From: Sphaerochaeta sp.
Lineage (GTDB): Bacteria; Spirochaetota; Spirochaetia; Sphaerochaetales; Sphaerochaetaceae
Assembly: GCA_003456855.1 (NCBI GenBank)
Contig: DMOO01000034.1
Location: 1-26,161 of the forward strand
DNA: 26,161 nt
Direction of reading: 5' to 3'
The position numbers and the translations under genes were made by a program. Of this stretch, positions 8,774 to 15,472 are shown piece after piece; positions within the stretch are counted from its first letter, which is position 1; each line of letters opens with the position of its first letter. The notes under the pieces were generated by a model. It ran no database searches, was not told the DNA's origin, and saw only the letters and a program-made list of their open reading frames with translations.

Positions 8774-8811
8774 ACTGAAATCAGTATTGCACGACTTTTT
8801 TGAGAACGCAA
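8774..8811 (-). promoter_or_regulatory. Promoter for the reductase-to-transporter unit with a palindrome on the -10
   Basis: Reading the minus strand, a -35-like TTGCGT (8806-8811), a 17-base spacer and an AATACT -10 (8783-8788) lie in the 89-base gap between the MATE gene and the reductase TTG. A palindrome ACTGATTTCAGT (8774-8785) overlaps the downstream edge of the -10, an ideal place for a repressor. The LacI-family protein upstream is the obvious candidate, though the palindrome lacks the central CG common in LacI operators. Confidence 0.5.
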
Positions 8812-8835
8812 GCTATTTTTGGTTTGGGATTGTAA

Positions 8836-10209
8836 TCAGACCGTCAGCTCTTCCCCGTCTTTGGTCTTGATGAGCTTTCTGTAGATGGTGAAGATCATTG
8901 TGAGGAAGCAGGCTGATCCGCCTACGAGCTGGGAGACGGCCTCGGTGATGAAGACGCCGTTGATTCCCATGAATATCGGGAAGATTATCGTGAATGGGAC
9001 AACCAGTATCACCTTTCTGAAAAGGGAGAAGAACAAGGCCCTCTTTGGGCAGTTCAGCGAGACGAAGGTGTTCTGGCCCATCATCTGCCCAACCATGAAG
9101 ATCAAGGCGGCGAAATAGATCCGCATCGAAGCCGATGAAGTTGCAAGCAGCTCCGGATCCTGGGTGAACATTCCGGCCAGTATCTGGGGCCTGAGCTCAA
9201 TCAGAAGCCAGATGCAGCCGTTTATGACCAATGTGATGGCTCCGGTGAGTTTCAGCACATTCCTGACCCTGGAATACTTCTTCGCACCATAGTTGTAGCC
9301 GGCTATGGGTTGCATGCTGGCAGTTATGCTGCTAGTCGGCAGGAAGGTGATCTCCCTGACGGAATTGACCAGGGACATCGCTCCTATATAGAGTGTACCG
9401 GCTGCTCCGGCATAGAGTTTCAGGACGTTGTTGGCCACTGCCTGGGTCAGGCTGGTCGTCGATTTGAACATGAAACCGGTGACTCCGAGCTTTGTGATTT
9501 TGCGCAGGATGCCCCAGTCTATCAGCAGTCTCTCAAGCCGTATCTTGGTCGTCTTCCTCGTAAGGAACAGGACAACCCAGGTGGCACTGAAGAACTGGCT
9601 TATGACCGTCGCGATGGCGGCACCCCTGACCCCTAGGCCCAGGGTGAATATGAATATCGGGTCCAGGATGCAGTTCAAGGCAGCCCCTATTATGACCGTC
9701 ACCATGCCTATTCCCGAGTTCCCCTGCATGTTTATGAAGGGGTTCATTCCAAGGCTTATCATCACAAATATCGTGCCGAACAGATAGACGGAGAAATACT
9801 GCCTTGCAGGGACGATGTTCTCTGCGGTTGCGCCCATCAGAGAAAGGAACAGATCCATGGAGAAATAGAGGATGATTGTAAGGATGGCCCCCGTGAGGAT
9901 CATCATTGTGAATGAGGTGGCCATGATCCTTTTTGCAAGATCATCGTTCCCCTTTCCCCTTGCAATTGCGCAAAGAGGAGAGCCACCCTGGCCGAAAAGG
10001 CTTGAGAATGCATTGATCAGTGTTATCAGAGGAAAGACGATGCCGACACCGCTCAGCGCCAGAACCCCTTCTCCGGGGATTCTGCCAAGGAACATCCTGT
10101 CCACGATGTTGTACAGAACATGAACAAGCTCCGCCACGAAGATGGGCAGAGCTTGTCTGGCAAGATGGGTTGATATGCGGCCTTCGCCGAAATTGCCTTT
10201 TACGACCAT
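8836..10209 (-). CDS. MATE family efflux transporter (locus-associated copy)
   Basis: A 457-residue multidrug-and-toxin-extrusion family protein with the usual 12 hydrophobic segments arranged as two bundles. Family-like features are the N-terminal ALPIFVAELVHVLYNIVDRMFLG helix region (MATE proteins commonly have P and N-x-x-D here), the loop with GQGGSPLCAIARGKGN, and MQPIAGYNYGAKKY at the start of the second half. It starts 7 bases after the lacI stop, so the two are probably co-transcribed. Its Shine-Dalgarno is weak. MATE proteins exchange Na+ or H+ for organic cations or metabolites across the inner membrane. In this locus it might export a toxic intermediate or end product, which is inference. 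Confidence 0.92.
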   Translation of the reverse strand: MVVKGNFGEGRISTHLARQALPIFVAELVHVLYNIVDRMFLGRIPGEGVLALSGVGIVFPLITLINAFSSLFGQGGSPLCAIARGKGNDDLAKRIMATSFTMMILTGAILTIILYFSMDLFLSLMGATAENIVPARQYFSVYLFGTIFVMISLGMNPFINMQGNSGIGMVTVIIGAALNCILDPIFIFTLGLGVRGAAIATVISQFFSATWVVLFLTRKTTKIRLERLLIDWGILRKITKLGVTGFMFKSTTSLTQAVANNVLKLYAGAAGTLYIGAMSLVNSVREITFLPTSSITASMQPIAGYNYGAKKYSRVRNVLKLTGAITLVINGCIWLLIELRPQILAGMFTQDPELLATSSASMRIYFAALIFMVGQMMGQNTFVSLNCPKRALFFSLFRKVILVVPFTIIFPIFMGINGVFITEAVSQLVGGSACFLTMIFTIYRKLIKTKDGEELTV

Positions 10210-10216
10210 CTATGTA

Positions 10217-11218
10217 TCAAGTGGAGCTTCGCTCTACAACCTCCGCACCTATGCTCATCCTGTGGTTGACTCGTCCTCCGCGTAGAACCTCAAGCAGATT
10301 GCGGACTGCAATGAGACTTGTGTCATAGAGCATATTGTCTATGCTCGTCAAAGACGGATTGCATATCTCAGCATACCTTGAATTGTTCAATCCCACAACT
10401 GCAACCTGTCTAGGCACTTCGATTCCTGTGTTGTGAAGGGCATGGAGTCCTGCAATGGCCAGGAAGTCCTCCGAGTAGAACAGCGCATCGGTCTCGGGCT
10501 CCTCGTCCATTATGTTGCGTGTGGTCTCCTCGAAGTCATGGATATCCCCTGACTTGACCTCTATGACCTTCGAGGTGCAGCCCTCGCCATAGAGCTTCAT
10601 TCCGTCGTTGAAGCCATCAATCTTGGCCTGGTTGCTTGGTGTGATGGGGTTTGTAATGAAGACGAAGTGCTTTCTCCCCTTGCCTGCAAGAAGCTTGACG
10701 GCCTTCATCACACCACCGTACTCATCGGCGGTCACCCCGTAGATGTTAGGGCCATCGAGATAGCCGTTGCAGATGGCAACCGGAGTGTTGGGAAGGTAGA
10801 CCATTATGGCGTTCTGGACTGTGACGTTCTGGAAGACCGAGCCCATCAGGACAACAGCTTCAACCTTTCTCTGGCCAAGTTGTTGGATGTATTTTGCCTG
10901 ATCCTCCGGGTCTGTTCCTGTATTGTATATAAGACAGCAATAACCATTCTTTGAGAACTCGTGCTCAACATAGTAGACACCTTCGGTATGGTGTGTGGTT
11001 CTGACATCGGCAATGAGGATACCTGCCATCTTGGAGTTTTGGGTCACCAGGCTCCTGGCAGATTCATTCTGGATGTAGTTGTTCTCCGAGATAATCTTCA
11101 GAACCTTTGCCCTTGTCTCTTTGTTCACGTAGGGATAGTTGTTGATAACCCTGGAAACAGTGGATGCTGAAACTCCAGCCTTTGCTGCAATGTCATAGAT
11201 AGTGGTGTCCTGTGCCAT
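10217..11218 (-). CDS. LacI-family transcriptional regulator
   Basis: A 333-residue repressor-type regulator. The N-terminal LacI helix-turn-helix is clear (IYDIAAKAGVSASTVSRVIN, residues 7-26), followed by the hinge helix region (NESARSLVTQNSK) and a periplasmic-binding-protein-like effector domain from about residue 65 (MAGILIADVR). The segment GLNNSRYAEICNPSLTSID is the usual C-terminal domain signature. The start at 11218 is preceded by CAGGG about ten bases upstream. The gene sits first in the locus and is followed in the same direction by MATE, reductase, hydrolase, lyases and importer, so it most likely senses the imported compound or a metabolite of it. Confidence 0.95.
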   Translation of the reverse strand: MAQDTTIYDIAAKAGVSASTVSRVINNYPYVNKETRAKVLKIISENNYIQNESARSLVTQNSKMAGILIADVRTTHHTEGVYYVEHEFSKNGYCCLIYNTGTDPEDQAKYIQQLGQRKVEAVVLMGSVFQNVTVQNAIMVYLPNTPVAICNGYLDGPNIYGVTADEYGGVMKAVKLLAGKGRKHFVFITNPITPSNQAKIDGFNDGMKLYGEGCTSKVIEVKSGDIHDFEETTRNIMDEEPETDALFYSEDFLAIAGLHALHNTGIEVPRQVAVVGLNNSRYAEICNPSLTSIDNMLYDTSLIAVRNLLEVLRGGRVNHRMSIGAEVVERSST

Positions 11219-11245
11219 TTTTTATTACCCTGCCTCTATTGGTAT

Positions 11246-11331
11246 GGCTTTTCAGAAACGGTTGAAACTTTTATGAAATAGTTCTGAAAGCCATTGCAAA
11301 CATTATTGCATTCTTTTCCAAAACATTGCAA
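11246..11331 (-). promoter_or_regulatory. lacI upstream region: possible promoter and inverted repeat
   Basis: In the 145-base gap upstream of lacI a weak promoter can be drawn on the minus strand: TTGCAA (11326-11331), an 18-base spacer and AATAAT (11302-11307). Downstream of it an interrupted inverted repeat, GGCTTTCAG (11284-11292) with CTGAAAAGCC (11246-11255), encloses a GTTTCAAC box (about 11261-11268). The same GTTTCAAC box also occurs, in the opposite orientation, upstream of the reductase gene (8740-8747). Autoregulation by the LacI protein is plausible. Confidence 0.35.
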
Positions 11332-11363
11332 CATAAACATCGCCTTTTGTCATGAAAAAATGT

Positions 11364-11993
11364 TCAGACCTTCACTGCATACACAGCAATCCAAGGCTTT
11401 GATCTATGGTGTTCCACTCTGATGTTTGCGAATCCTGCTTTTTTTAGGGCCACCGCAATCTGGTCTGCCGTGTAGACCTTCATTCCCTCGATTATCCTCT
11501 CGTACTTCTTTGAAGGCCTGTCATTGCCGTCTGACTCGTTGACTATCATGAAGGTGGATCCGCTCTTCAGTGTTGCAGCGACCTGTGCAAAGCATCTTTC
11601 AAGGCCAGGCCAAAAGTATATTGTCTCGAATGCCGTTGCAAGGTCATAGTTGTTTCTCTTGAGCTTCAAGGCACTGACATCGCCCTGGACCACATCGCAT
11701 CTGTTGTCTTCAATAAGAACCCGATTGTAATCCCTGGCCTTTTTGACGGAAAGCTCTGAATAGTCCACACCTGTTCCAAAGGCATTCGGGAACTTCAACA
11801 GCAGAGCTGAAAGGTTTCTGCCTCCACCGCAGCCGAAGTCGACGATGTTGCTCGGGTCCACTGTGGCATCAAGGAAGCTCATGCCCCAGTCCGCCATTGC
11901 GGCATGGCCGCTGTTCATTCCCTTGATCATCATGCTGCCCAGCTTGCCCTCAGGCTTTCTGGTCTGGTTCATATATCTCTTGAGGATTCCCAT
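11364..11993 (-). CDS. Class I SAM-dependent methyltransferase
   Basis: A 209-residue Rossmann-fold methyltransferase. Motif I is VDFGCGGGRN (about residues 52-61), followed by the acidic end of the second strand (GVDYSELSVKKAR), motif II-like VVQGDVSALKLKRNNYD and DLATAFETIYFW. It resembles UbiE/small-molecule methyltransferases (Methyltransf_11/25) rather than DNA or rRNA enzymes. Start at 11993 with GGAG seven bases upstream. It lies 14 bases after the hydrolase gene in the same direction, so the pair is probably co-transcribed. Substrate unknown. It could be a detached gene of the hydrolase rather than part of the LacI locus. Confidence 0.87.
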   Translation of the reverse strand: MGILKRYMNQTRKPEGKLGSMMIKGMNSGHAAMADWGMSFLDATVDPSNIVDFGCGGGRNLSALLLKFPNAFGTGVDYSELSVKKARDYNRVLIEDNRCDVVQGDVSALKLKRNNYDLATAFETIYFWPGLERCFAQVAATLKSGSTFMIVNESDGNDRPSKKYERIIEGMKVYTADQIAVALKKAGFANIRVEHHRSKPWIAVYAVKV

Positions 11994-12007
11994 TGAAGAT
12001 CTCCGTG

Positions 12008-12913
12008 TCAGTTGCTTTGTTTCAGAATTCCAATCATCTGGTCCCAGCCCTCTTTGGCTTCTTTGCAGATCGGGAAAACCGGATAGACATGGAACATGCC
12101 TTGTCCTACTATGATTTTACACAAATTTCCTTTTTTTGCTAAACTTTTTTCAAAAGATGGTCCAAAAGCATAGAGACACTCATCAGAACCATACATTAGT
12201 GTTACTTTAGGACATCGACTGAAGTCTCCAAGCTGAAGTTTCAGCATATATTCGGGAACTTTCTCCCCGTGTTGCATGATAATCTCGGCATTGTCCATGT
12301 AGGAGGCGGGTATTACAAGGTCCTTCTTGTCCAGCTCCATCATACGAGCCCTCTCCTCCTCTGTAGCCACGCAGGTTCCAGGTGAGATCGCCAGTATGCT
12401 GCCCGGCATCGGGACATCCAGATTGTTCGCGTTTATGTAGGCGGGTATTCCCAAAGCCAAGTTGCCTCCGGAGGATGTCCCCAGCACGGAGATGTTGCTT
12501 GCCTCGTAGTCCTTCAGCATAAGCTTGTAGGTCTCATGGATCATCTCATAGGCCTTGGTGACCGGATAGTCCGTGCAAAGCGGATAGTAAGGGATGTAGA
12601 GATCCAGATCCGTCAGTTTGGCTATCTTCAGAGCCTTCTTGATGGAACCCGGTCTTGGGCACTTTATCATGCCTCCTCCGATTATGAAGAGGTTCGCCTT
12701 TTCCGATTTGCTTTTGTGAATCATTTTGATGACTGGGAAGCCCATGACATCTATGCGGCTTATATCGAAGTCCTTGTCTGCAAGCTCTGGAATCGGGGTA
12801 TTGGAATTCTGTTTCTTTGCCCTGGCCACAAGATTCTCCGGTGAATCATCGAACATCTTGCGCATGTTGATGATCTTGACTGTTTTCTTCAGAACACTGT
12901 ACTTGAATGACAT
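12008..12913 (-). CDS. Alpha/beta hydrolase (hormone-sensitive-lipase-like esterase)
   Basis: A 301-residue alpha/beta hydrolase_3-type protein. The oxyanion-hole motif that is HGGG in the family appears as IGGGMI. The nucleophile elbow is GTSSGG, within LGTSSGGNLALG. The acid is likely in YGSDE and the catalytic His in GMFHVYP, near the C-terminus. The frame extends 19 codons further upstream, but that stretch is the terminator of the flavodoxin gene, whereas the ATG at 12913 has GGAGAAGGAAAGG directly before it. It is followed after 14 bases by the methyltransferase. Likely a carboxylesterase acting on a small ester; substrate unknown. Confidence 0.85.
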   Translation of the reverse strand: MSFKYSVLKKTVKIINMRKMFDDSPENLVARAKKQNSNTPIPELADKDFDISRIDVMGFPVIKMIHKSKSEKANLFIIGGGMIKCPRPGSIKKALKIAKLTDLDLYIPYYPLCTDYPVTKAYEMIHETYKLMLKDYEASNISVLGTSSGGNLALGIPAYINANNLDVPMPGSILAISPGTCVATEEERARMMELDKKDLVIPASYMDNAEIIMQHGEKVPEYMLKLQLGDFSRCPKVTLMYGSDECLYAFGPSFEKSLAKKGNLCKIIVGQGMFHVYPVFPICKEAKEGWDQMIGILKQSN

Positions 12914-12930
12914 CCTTTCCTTCTCCAAAT

Positions 12931-12961
12931 AAAACTGGACGACCCCAACGGAGCCGTCCAG
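12931..12961 (-). terminator. Intrinsic terminator after flavodoxin
   Basis: On the minus strand the stem CTGGACGGC pairs with GTCGTCCAG (one wobble/mismatch) around a 9-base loop (12935-12961) and is followed by TTTTATTT. It sits about 40 bases beyond the flavodoxin stop and just before the Shine-Dalgarno of the hydrolase gene. Confidence 0.8.
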
Positions 12962-13001
12962 AAAAAACATAGGAATACTTTCCCAAAAGGAGGCTGATTA
13001 A

Positions 13002-13418
13002 TTATTTGGCAAGAGCTGCTCCAAGAGCCTCGCATGCTGCACATGCATCCTCGTCCGGGGCCTCGTTTGCGATGACTCCGTCTGAAACGAGGTTCAGACC
13101 ATTTGCTCTGGCGCTGTCCTGCCAGGTCCTCATCCATTCGCCATCGCCCCAACCAAAGGAGCCGAACAGACCGACCTTCTTCCCTGCAAGCGATGCCTTT
13201 GCACCATCGTACATAGGCTCGAACTCGTCACTCTCAAGCTCTTCGGCGCCCATTGCCGGGCAGCCAAAGGCCACTGCATCATATCCATCAGCAGAGGAGA
13301 ACTCCGCAGCTGTCAGAAGATCAACCTCTGCACCTGCCGCCCTTGCTCCGTCTGCAACCTTGTTTGCCATTGCTTCCGTATTTCCAGTCTGGCTCCAATA
13401 GACCACTGCAACCTTCAT
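13002..13418 (-). CDS. Flavodoxin
   Basis: A 138-residue short-chain flavodoxin. The N-terminal strand and phosphate loop (MKVAVVYWSQTGNTEAMA) bind FMN phosphate, and the later AFGCPAMG and GLFGSFGWGDGEWM segments form the flavin-ring loops (Trp/Tyr-rich). The frame has two nearby ATGs. That at 13418 was chosen because AAAGGAG lies seven bases upstream, whereas the ATG at 13424 has no room for a ribosome site. It begins two bases after the stop of DUF3793. Flavodoxin replaces ferredoxin as a one- or two-electron carrier and is typically raised under iron limitation, which fits the operator arrangement upstream of its partner gene. Confidence 0.94.
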   Translation of the reverse strand: MKVAVVYWSQTGNTEAMANKVADGARAAGAEVDLLTAAEFSSADGYDAVAFGCPAMGAEELESDEFEPMYDGAKASLAGKKVGLFGSFGWGDGEWMRTWQDSARANGLNLVSDGVIANEAPDEDACAACEALGAALAK

Positions 13419-13420
13419 GT

Positions 13421-14020
13421 TCATGCTCCTTTCTGACAGACCGTGAGTCTATCAATAGTGTTACCGCTTTGGTAACTTCTCTTGTATCCAGCACAGACAA
13501 GGTCCATCTTGTGGAACCATGCCCGTGTGCTCTCCTCGTCCGAGTAGACCTTCCAATACTTCGCGAGAAGCGGTCTCTCGCCACCGTTCTCTATGAAGCC
13601 CAGCACATCACCCAGAGGATAGCCAAGGAAGATCCCGATCTCATGCGGGCAGTTCTCCGTCAGCATCTTCTCGGTGAGGCGGTCAAGGCACTCCTCAATG
13701 TCACGGCAATCGGCATAGCCCTCCTGGTCCAGAAAAGCCCTGACCTTAGGGTCCTTGATGGACCTCTCCAACGCCTTTCTGCGATAGACCAGGATCAATG
13801 TCCTGCCCTTTCTGAACTTCAGGCATCTGAGGTAGACGCCTTTGCTGTTCAGCTTGCCGTTACCGTAGGAGAGATGTCTGTGAATGCAAGTGCCGTCTGC
13901 AACGAAGGCGCTGAACATGTTCGAGCTCTTGACCCCTGCAAGCGTAGGTGCGCAGTAGTCGACGAGAAGCCTGTCCAAACATTTGCTACACTCTTCATTC
14001 ACATTCAGGGCGGGAGCCAT
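13421..14020 (-). CDS. DUF3793 family protein
   Basis: A 199-residue cytoplasmic protein recognised as DUF3793 by its N-terminal CAPTLAGVKSSNMFS-like segment (C23), an early CxxC (C11, C14) and the central CPHEIGIFLGYPLGDV motif followed by GFIEN and a Tyr-Trp-Lys-Val-Tyr strand. The function is not known. Members are found in anaerobes, often beside flavodoxin and iron-uptake genes. Here it directly precedes flavodoxin and shares its promoter. AAGGAG precedes the ATG at 14020. The conserved cysteines and the neighbour suggest a role in iron or electron-transfer homeostasis, as inference only. Confidence 0.85.
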   Translation of the reverse strand: MAPALNVNEECSKCLDRLLVDYCAPTLAGVKSSNMFSAFVADGTCIHRHLSYGNGKLNSKGVYLRCLKFRKGRTLILVYRRKALERSIKDPKVRAFLDQEGYADCRDIEECLDRLTEKMLTENCPHEIGIFLGYPLGDVLGFIENGGERPLLAKYWKVYSDEESTRAWFHKMDLVCAGYKRSYQSGNTIDRLTVCQKGA

Positions 14021-14033
14021 TTATCTCTCCTTG

Positions 14034-14049
14034 GTTAGATTGCTCTAAC
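14034..14049. promoter_or_regulatory. Palindromic operator 1 (GTTAGA-N4-TCTAAC)
   Basis: A perfect palindrome with 6-base arms GTTAGA/TCTAAC and a 4-base centre. The outer bases extend it to 8 of 9 matching positions per arm (TTAGTTAGA against TCTAACCAA). It lies just downstream of the -10, over the expected start of transcription of DUF3793-flavodoxin. The pattern is reminiscent of DtxR/IdeR-family metal-repressor boxes. Confidence 0.6.
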
Positions 14050-14056
14050 TAATTTG

Positions 14057-14085
14057 AATATACCTAGTTGGCAGTTAATTGTCAA
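14057..14085 (-). promoter_or_regulatory. Near-consensus sigma-70 promoter for DUF3793-flavodoxin
   Basis: On the minus strand: -35 TTGACA (14080-14085, perfect), 17-base spacer, -10 TATATT (14057-14062). The transcript would start near 14050 and have a leader of about 30 bases with AAGGAG before the ATG at 14020. Confidence 0.8.
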
Positions 14086-14102
14086 TGGATTTCAGAAAAA
14101 TA

Positions 14103-14118
14103 GTTAGATTAATTTAAC
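14103..14118. promoter_or_regulatory. Palindromic operator 2 (GTTAGA-N4-TTTAAC)
   Basis: A second, one-mismatch copy of the GTTAGA-N4-TCTAAC palindrome. It lies just upstream of the -35 of the DUF3793 promoter, in the gap after the exonuclease gene. The two copies bracket the promoter, centre-to-centre distance 69 bases. Confidence 0.5.
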
Positions 14119-14126
14119 TCATTGTC

Positions 14127-14972
14127 TCAGAGCAGTCCGATCTCACTTAGAACAACCCTGGTCTTTGGTATTTTGGCGGTGAATTTCAGGTTTTCCATTT
14201 GGTATGGAAGCTCCTGGTTGCAGTCCATCTGGATAAGGGTTCTGTTGAGCTTCAGACGCTCAAGAGTTCCTTCTATCCTTTCTCTTAATCTCTGACTCTC
14301 TATGCTTTGGTAGTTTTCCATGAGGTTGTTCAGATCTCCGAACTGGCTAATCAGCTTGGAGGCTGTCTTCGGTCCCACCCCGTCAACGCCACGGATGTTG
14401 TCTGCCGTGTCGCCTGTAAGGCTCTTGAAGTCCACATACTGGCTGCCTTCTATGTTGAATTTCTCCCTCAGGTAATCCTGGTTGCAGACTATGCTTCGCT
14501 CTCCCCTGTATCTGAGAATGCTTGTGTTAGGTCCTATCAGCTGGAAGAAGTCGCTGTCAAAGGAGCTTATGGTTATCCTGCTTGCTGCTTCAAACCTCTT
14601 TGCATAGGAGGCGATAAGGTCATCCGCCTCGCAAACCGAAGTCTCGCAATGTGCTATTTTTATGGCATCTAGAGCCGCATATACATCAGGAAGCTGAAGG
14701 AAGGGGTTCTCCTCATCAGGCTCATCTGACAGGTCTGGTCTGTTTGCCTTGTACTCTGAATCAATGTCGGTTCTGGGATTGTGGTGCTCACCATCGAATA
14801 CGACAAGGACATGGGTCGGCTTGGTCATCTCTATGATCTTTCTGATTGCACCTACAAAGCCCACCACACCCTGGATGGCCTTTCCCTGGCTGTTGAGAAT
14901 CCTTGCAGGCATCCCGAAGAACATCTGGAAGTGGAGGTTCATGCCGTCCACAAGAAGCATATGGTCAGACAT
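14127..14972 (-). CDS. Stand-alone 5'-3' exonuclease / flap-endonuclease domain protein (Pol I N-terminal domain-like)
   Basis: A 281-residue protein covering the whole FEN/5'-nuclease fold with no polymerase attached. The first metal Asp is in LLVDGMN, then VVFDGEHHNPRT, the acidic helix CEADDLIASYA, SSFDSDFFQLI, and the helix-hairpin-helix segment LTGDTADNIRGVDGVGPKTA. The frame opens at 14990, but the ATG at 14972 was chosen because it gives a family-like N-terminus and has GAGGA upstream. It then overlaps the end of vsr by eight bases, implying coupling. The family removes 5' flaps or nicked strands. Next to vsr it probably resects DNA after the mismatch nick. Confidence 0.92.
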   Translation of the reverse strand: MSDHMLLVDGMNLHFQMFFGMPARILNSQGKAIQGVVGFVGAIRKIIEMTKPTHVLVVFDGEHHNPRTDIDSEYKANRPDLSDEPDEENPFLQLPDVYAALDAIKIAHCETSVCEADDLIASYAKRFEAASRITISSFDSDFFQLIGPNTSILRYRGERSIVCNQDYLREKFNIEGSQYVDFKSLTGDTADNIRGVDGVGPKTASKLISQFGDLNNLMENYQSIESQRLRERIEGTLERLKLNRTLIQMDCNQELPYQMENLKFTAKIPKTRVVLSEIGLL

Positions 14973-15405
14973 CCAGGTCCTCGCTTTCAAGGAACCTCTT
15001 TATCCTCAGGGCAAGCTCCTTCAGAGTCTCCTCCCTGACCTTCTTCTCCAGCTGGCACTCCCAGACCGTGATAACATTCCAACCATTCTTCTCGAGCTCC
15101 TCGCAGTCGCTTCTGTCACGCTCCTGGTTTCTTTTGATCTTGGAGACCCAGAATTCGGTGTTGGACTTTGGGACTGTATAGTACTTGCAGCCTTCATGGC
15201 CATGCCAGAAGCAGCCGTTGACGAAGACCATGGTCCTGTACTTCGGAAGCACGATGTCCGGATGTCCCGGATACCGCTTGTCGTTCTTCCTGAACCTGAA
15301 GCCCTCGGAGAACAGATACTGGCGCACAAGGATCTCCGGCTTTGTGTCCTTCCCTCTTATGCGGCTCATAGTGTAATGTCTCTGTTCAGGTGTGATCTTG
15401 TCCAT
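14965..15405 (-). CDS. vsr: Very-short-patch (T:G mismatch) repair endonuclease Vsr
   Basis: A 146-residue Vsr-family endonuclease. It carries the N-terminal MSRIRGKDTKPE motif, the catalytic Asp in GHPDIVLP (D50), VNGCFWHGHEGC (H68 and the zinc-type Cys/His cluster) and the terminal KIKRNQERDR helix. Asn63 stands where E. coli Vsr has His64. Vsr nicks 5' of the T in T:G mismatches that arise from deamination of 5-methylcytosine. In many genomes it sits beside a cytosine methyltransferase, but none is present in this window. The ATG at 15405 has no Shine-Dalgarno, and a TATAAT ends 7 bases before it. The downstream exonuclease gene overlaps it by eight bases. Confidence 0.93.
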   Translation of the reverse strand: MDKITPEQRHYTMSRIRGKDTKPEILVRQYLFSEGFRFRKNDKRYPGHPDIVLPKYRTMVFVNGCFWHGHEGCKYYTVPKSNTEFWVSKIKRNQERDRSDCEELEKNGWNVITVWECQLEKKVREETLKELALRIKRFLESEDLDV

Positions 15406-15412
15406 TGCTCAG

Positions 15413-15418
15413 ATTATA
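15413..15418 (-). promoter_or_regulatory. -10 element 7 bases before the vsr start codon (possible leaderless start)
   Basis: A perfect TATAAT on the minus strand ends seven bases before the vsr ATG, and there is no Shine-Dalgarno between them. No good -35 is visible at 16-18 bases, so the promoter call is tentative. Confidence 0.4.
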
Positions 15419-15422
15419 AAGC

Positions 15423-15448
15423 AAAACGGAGCCTCGTGGGAGACTCCG
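15423..15448 (-). terminator. Intrinsic terminator after the metal-transporting ATPase
   Basis: On the minus strand CGGAGTC pairs with GGCTCCG (one G-T wobble) around an 8-base loop, followed by TTTTGCTTT. It lies about 25 bases beyond the ATPase stop and separates that gene from vsr. Confidence 0.75.
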
Positions 15449-15472
15449 CTTTGTTGGATCTACATTCATTAT

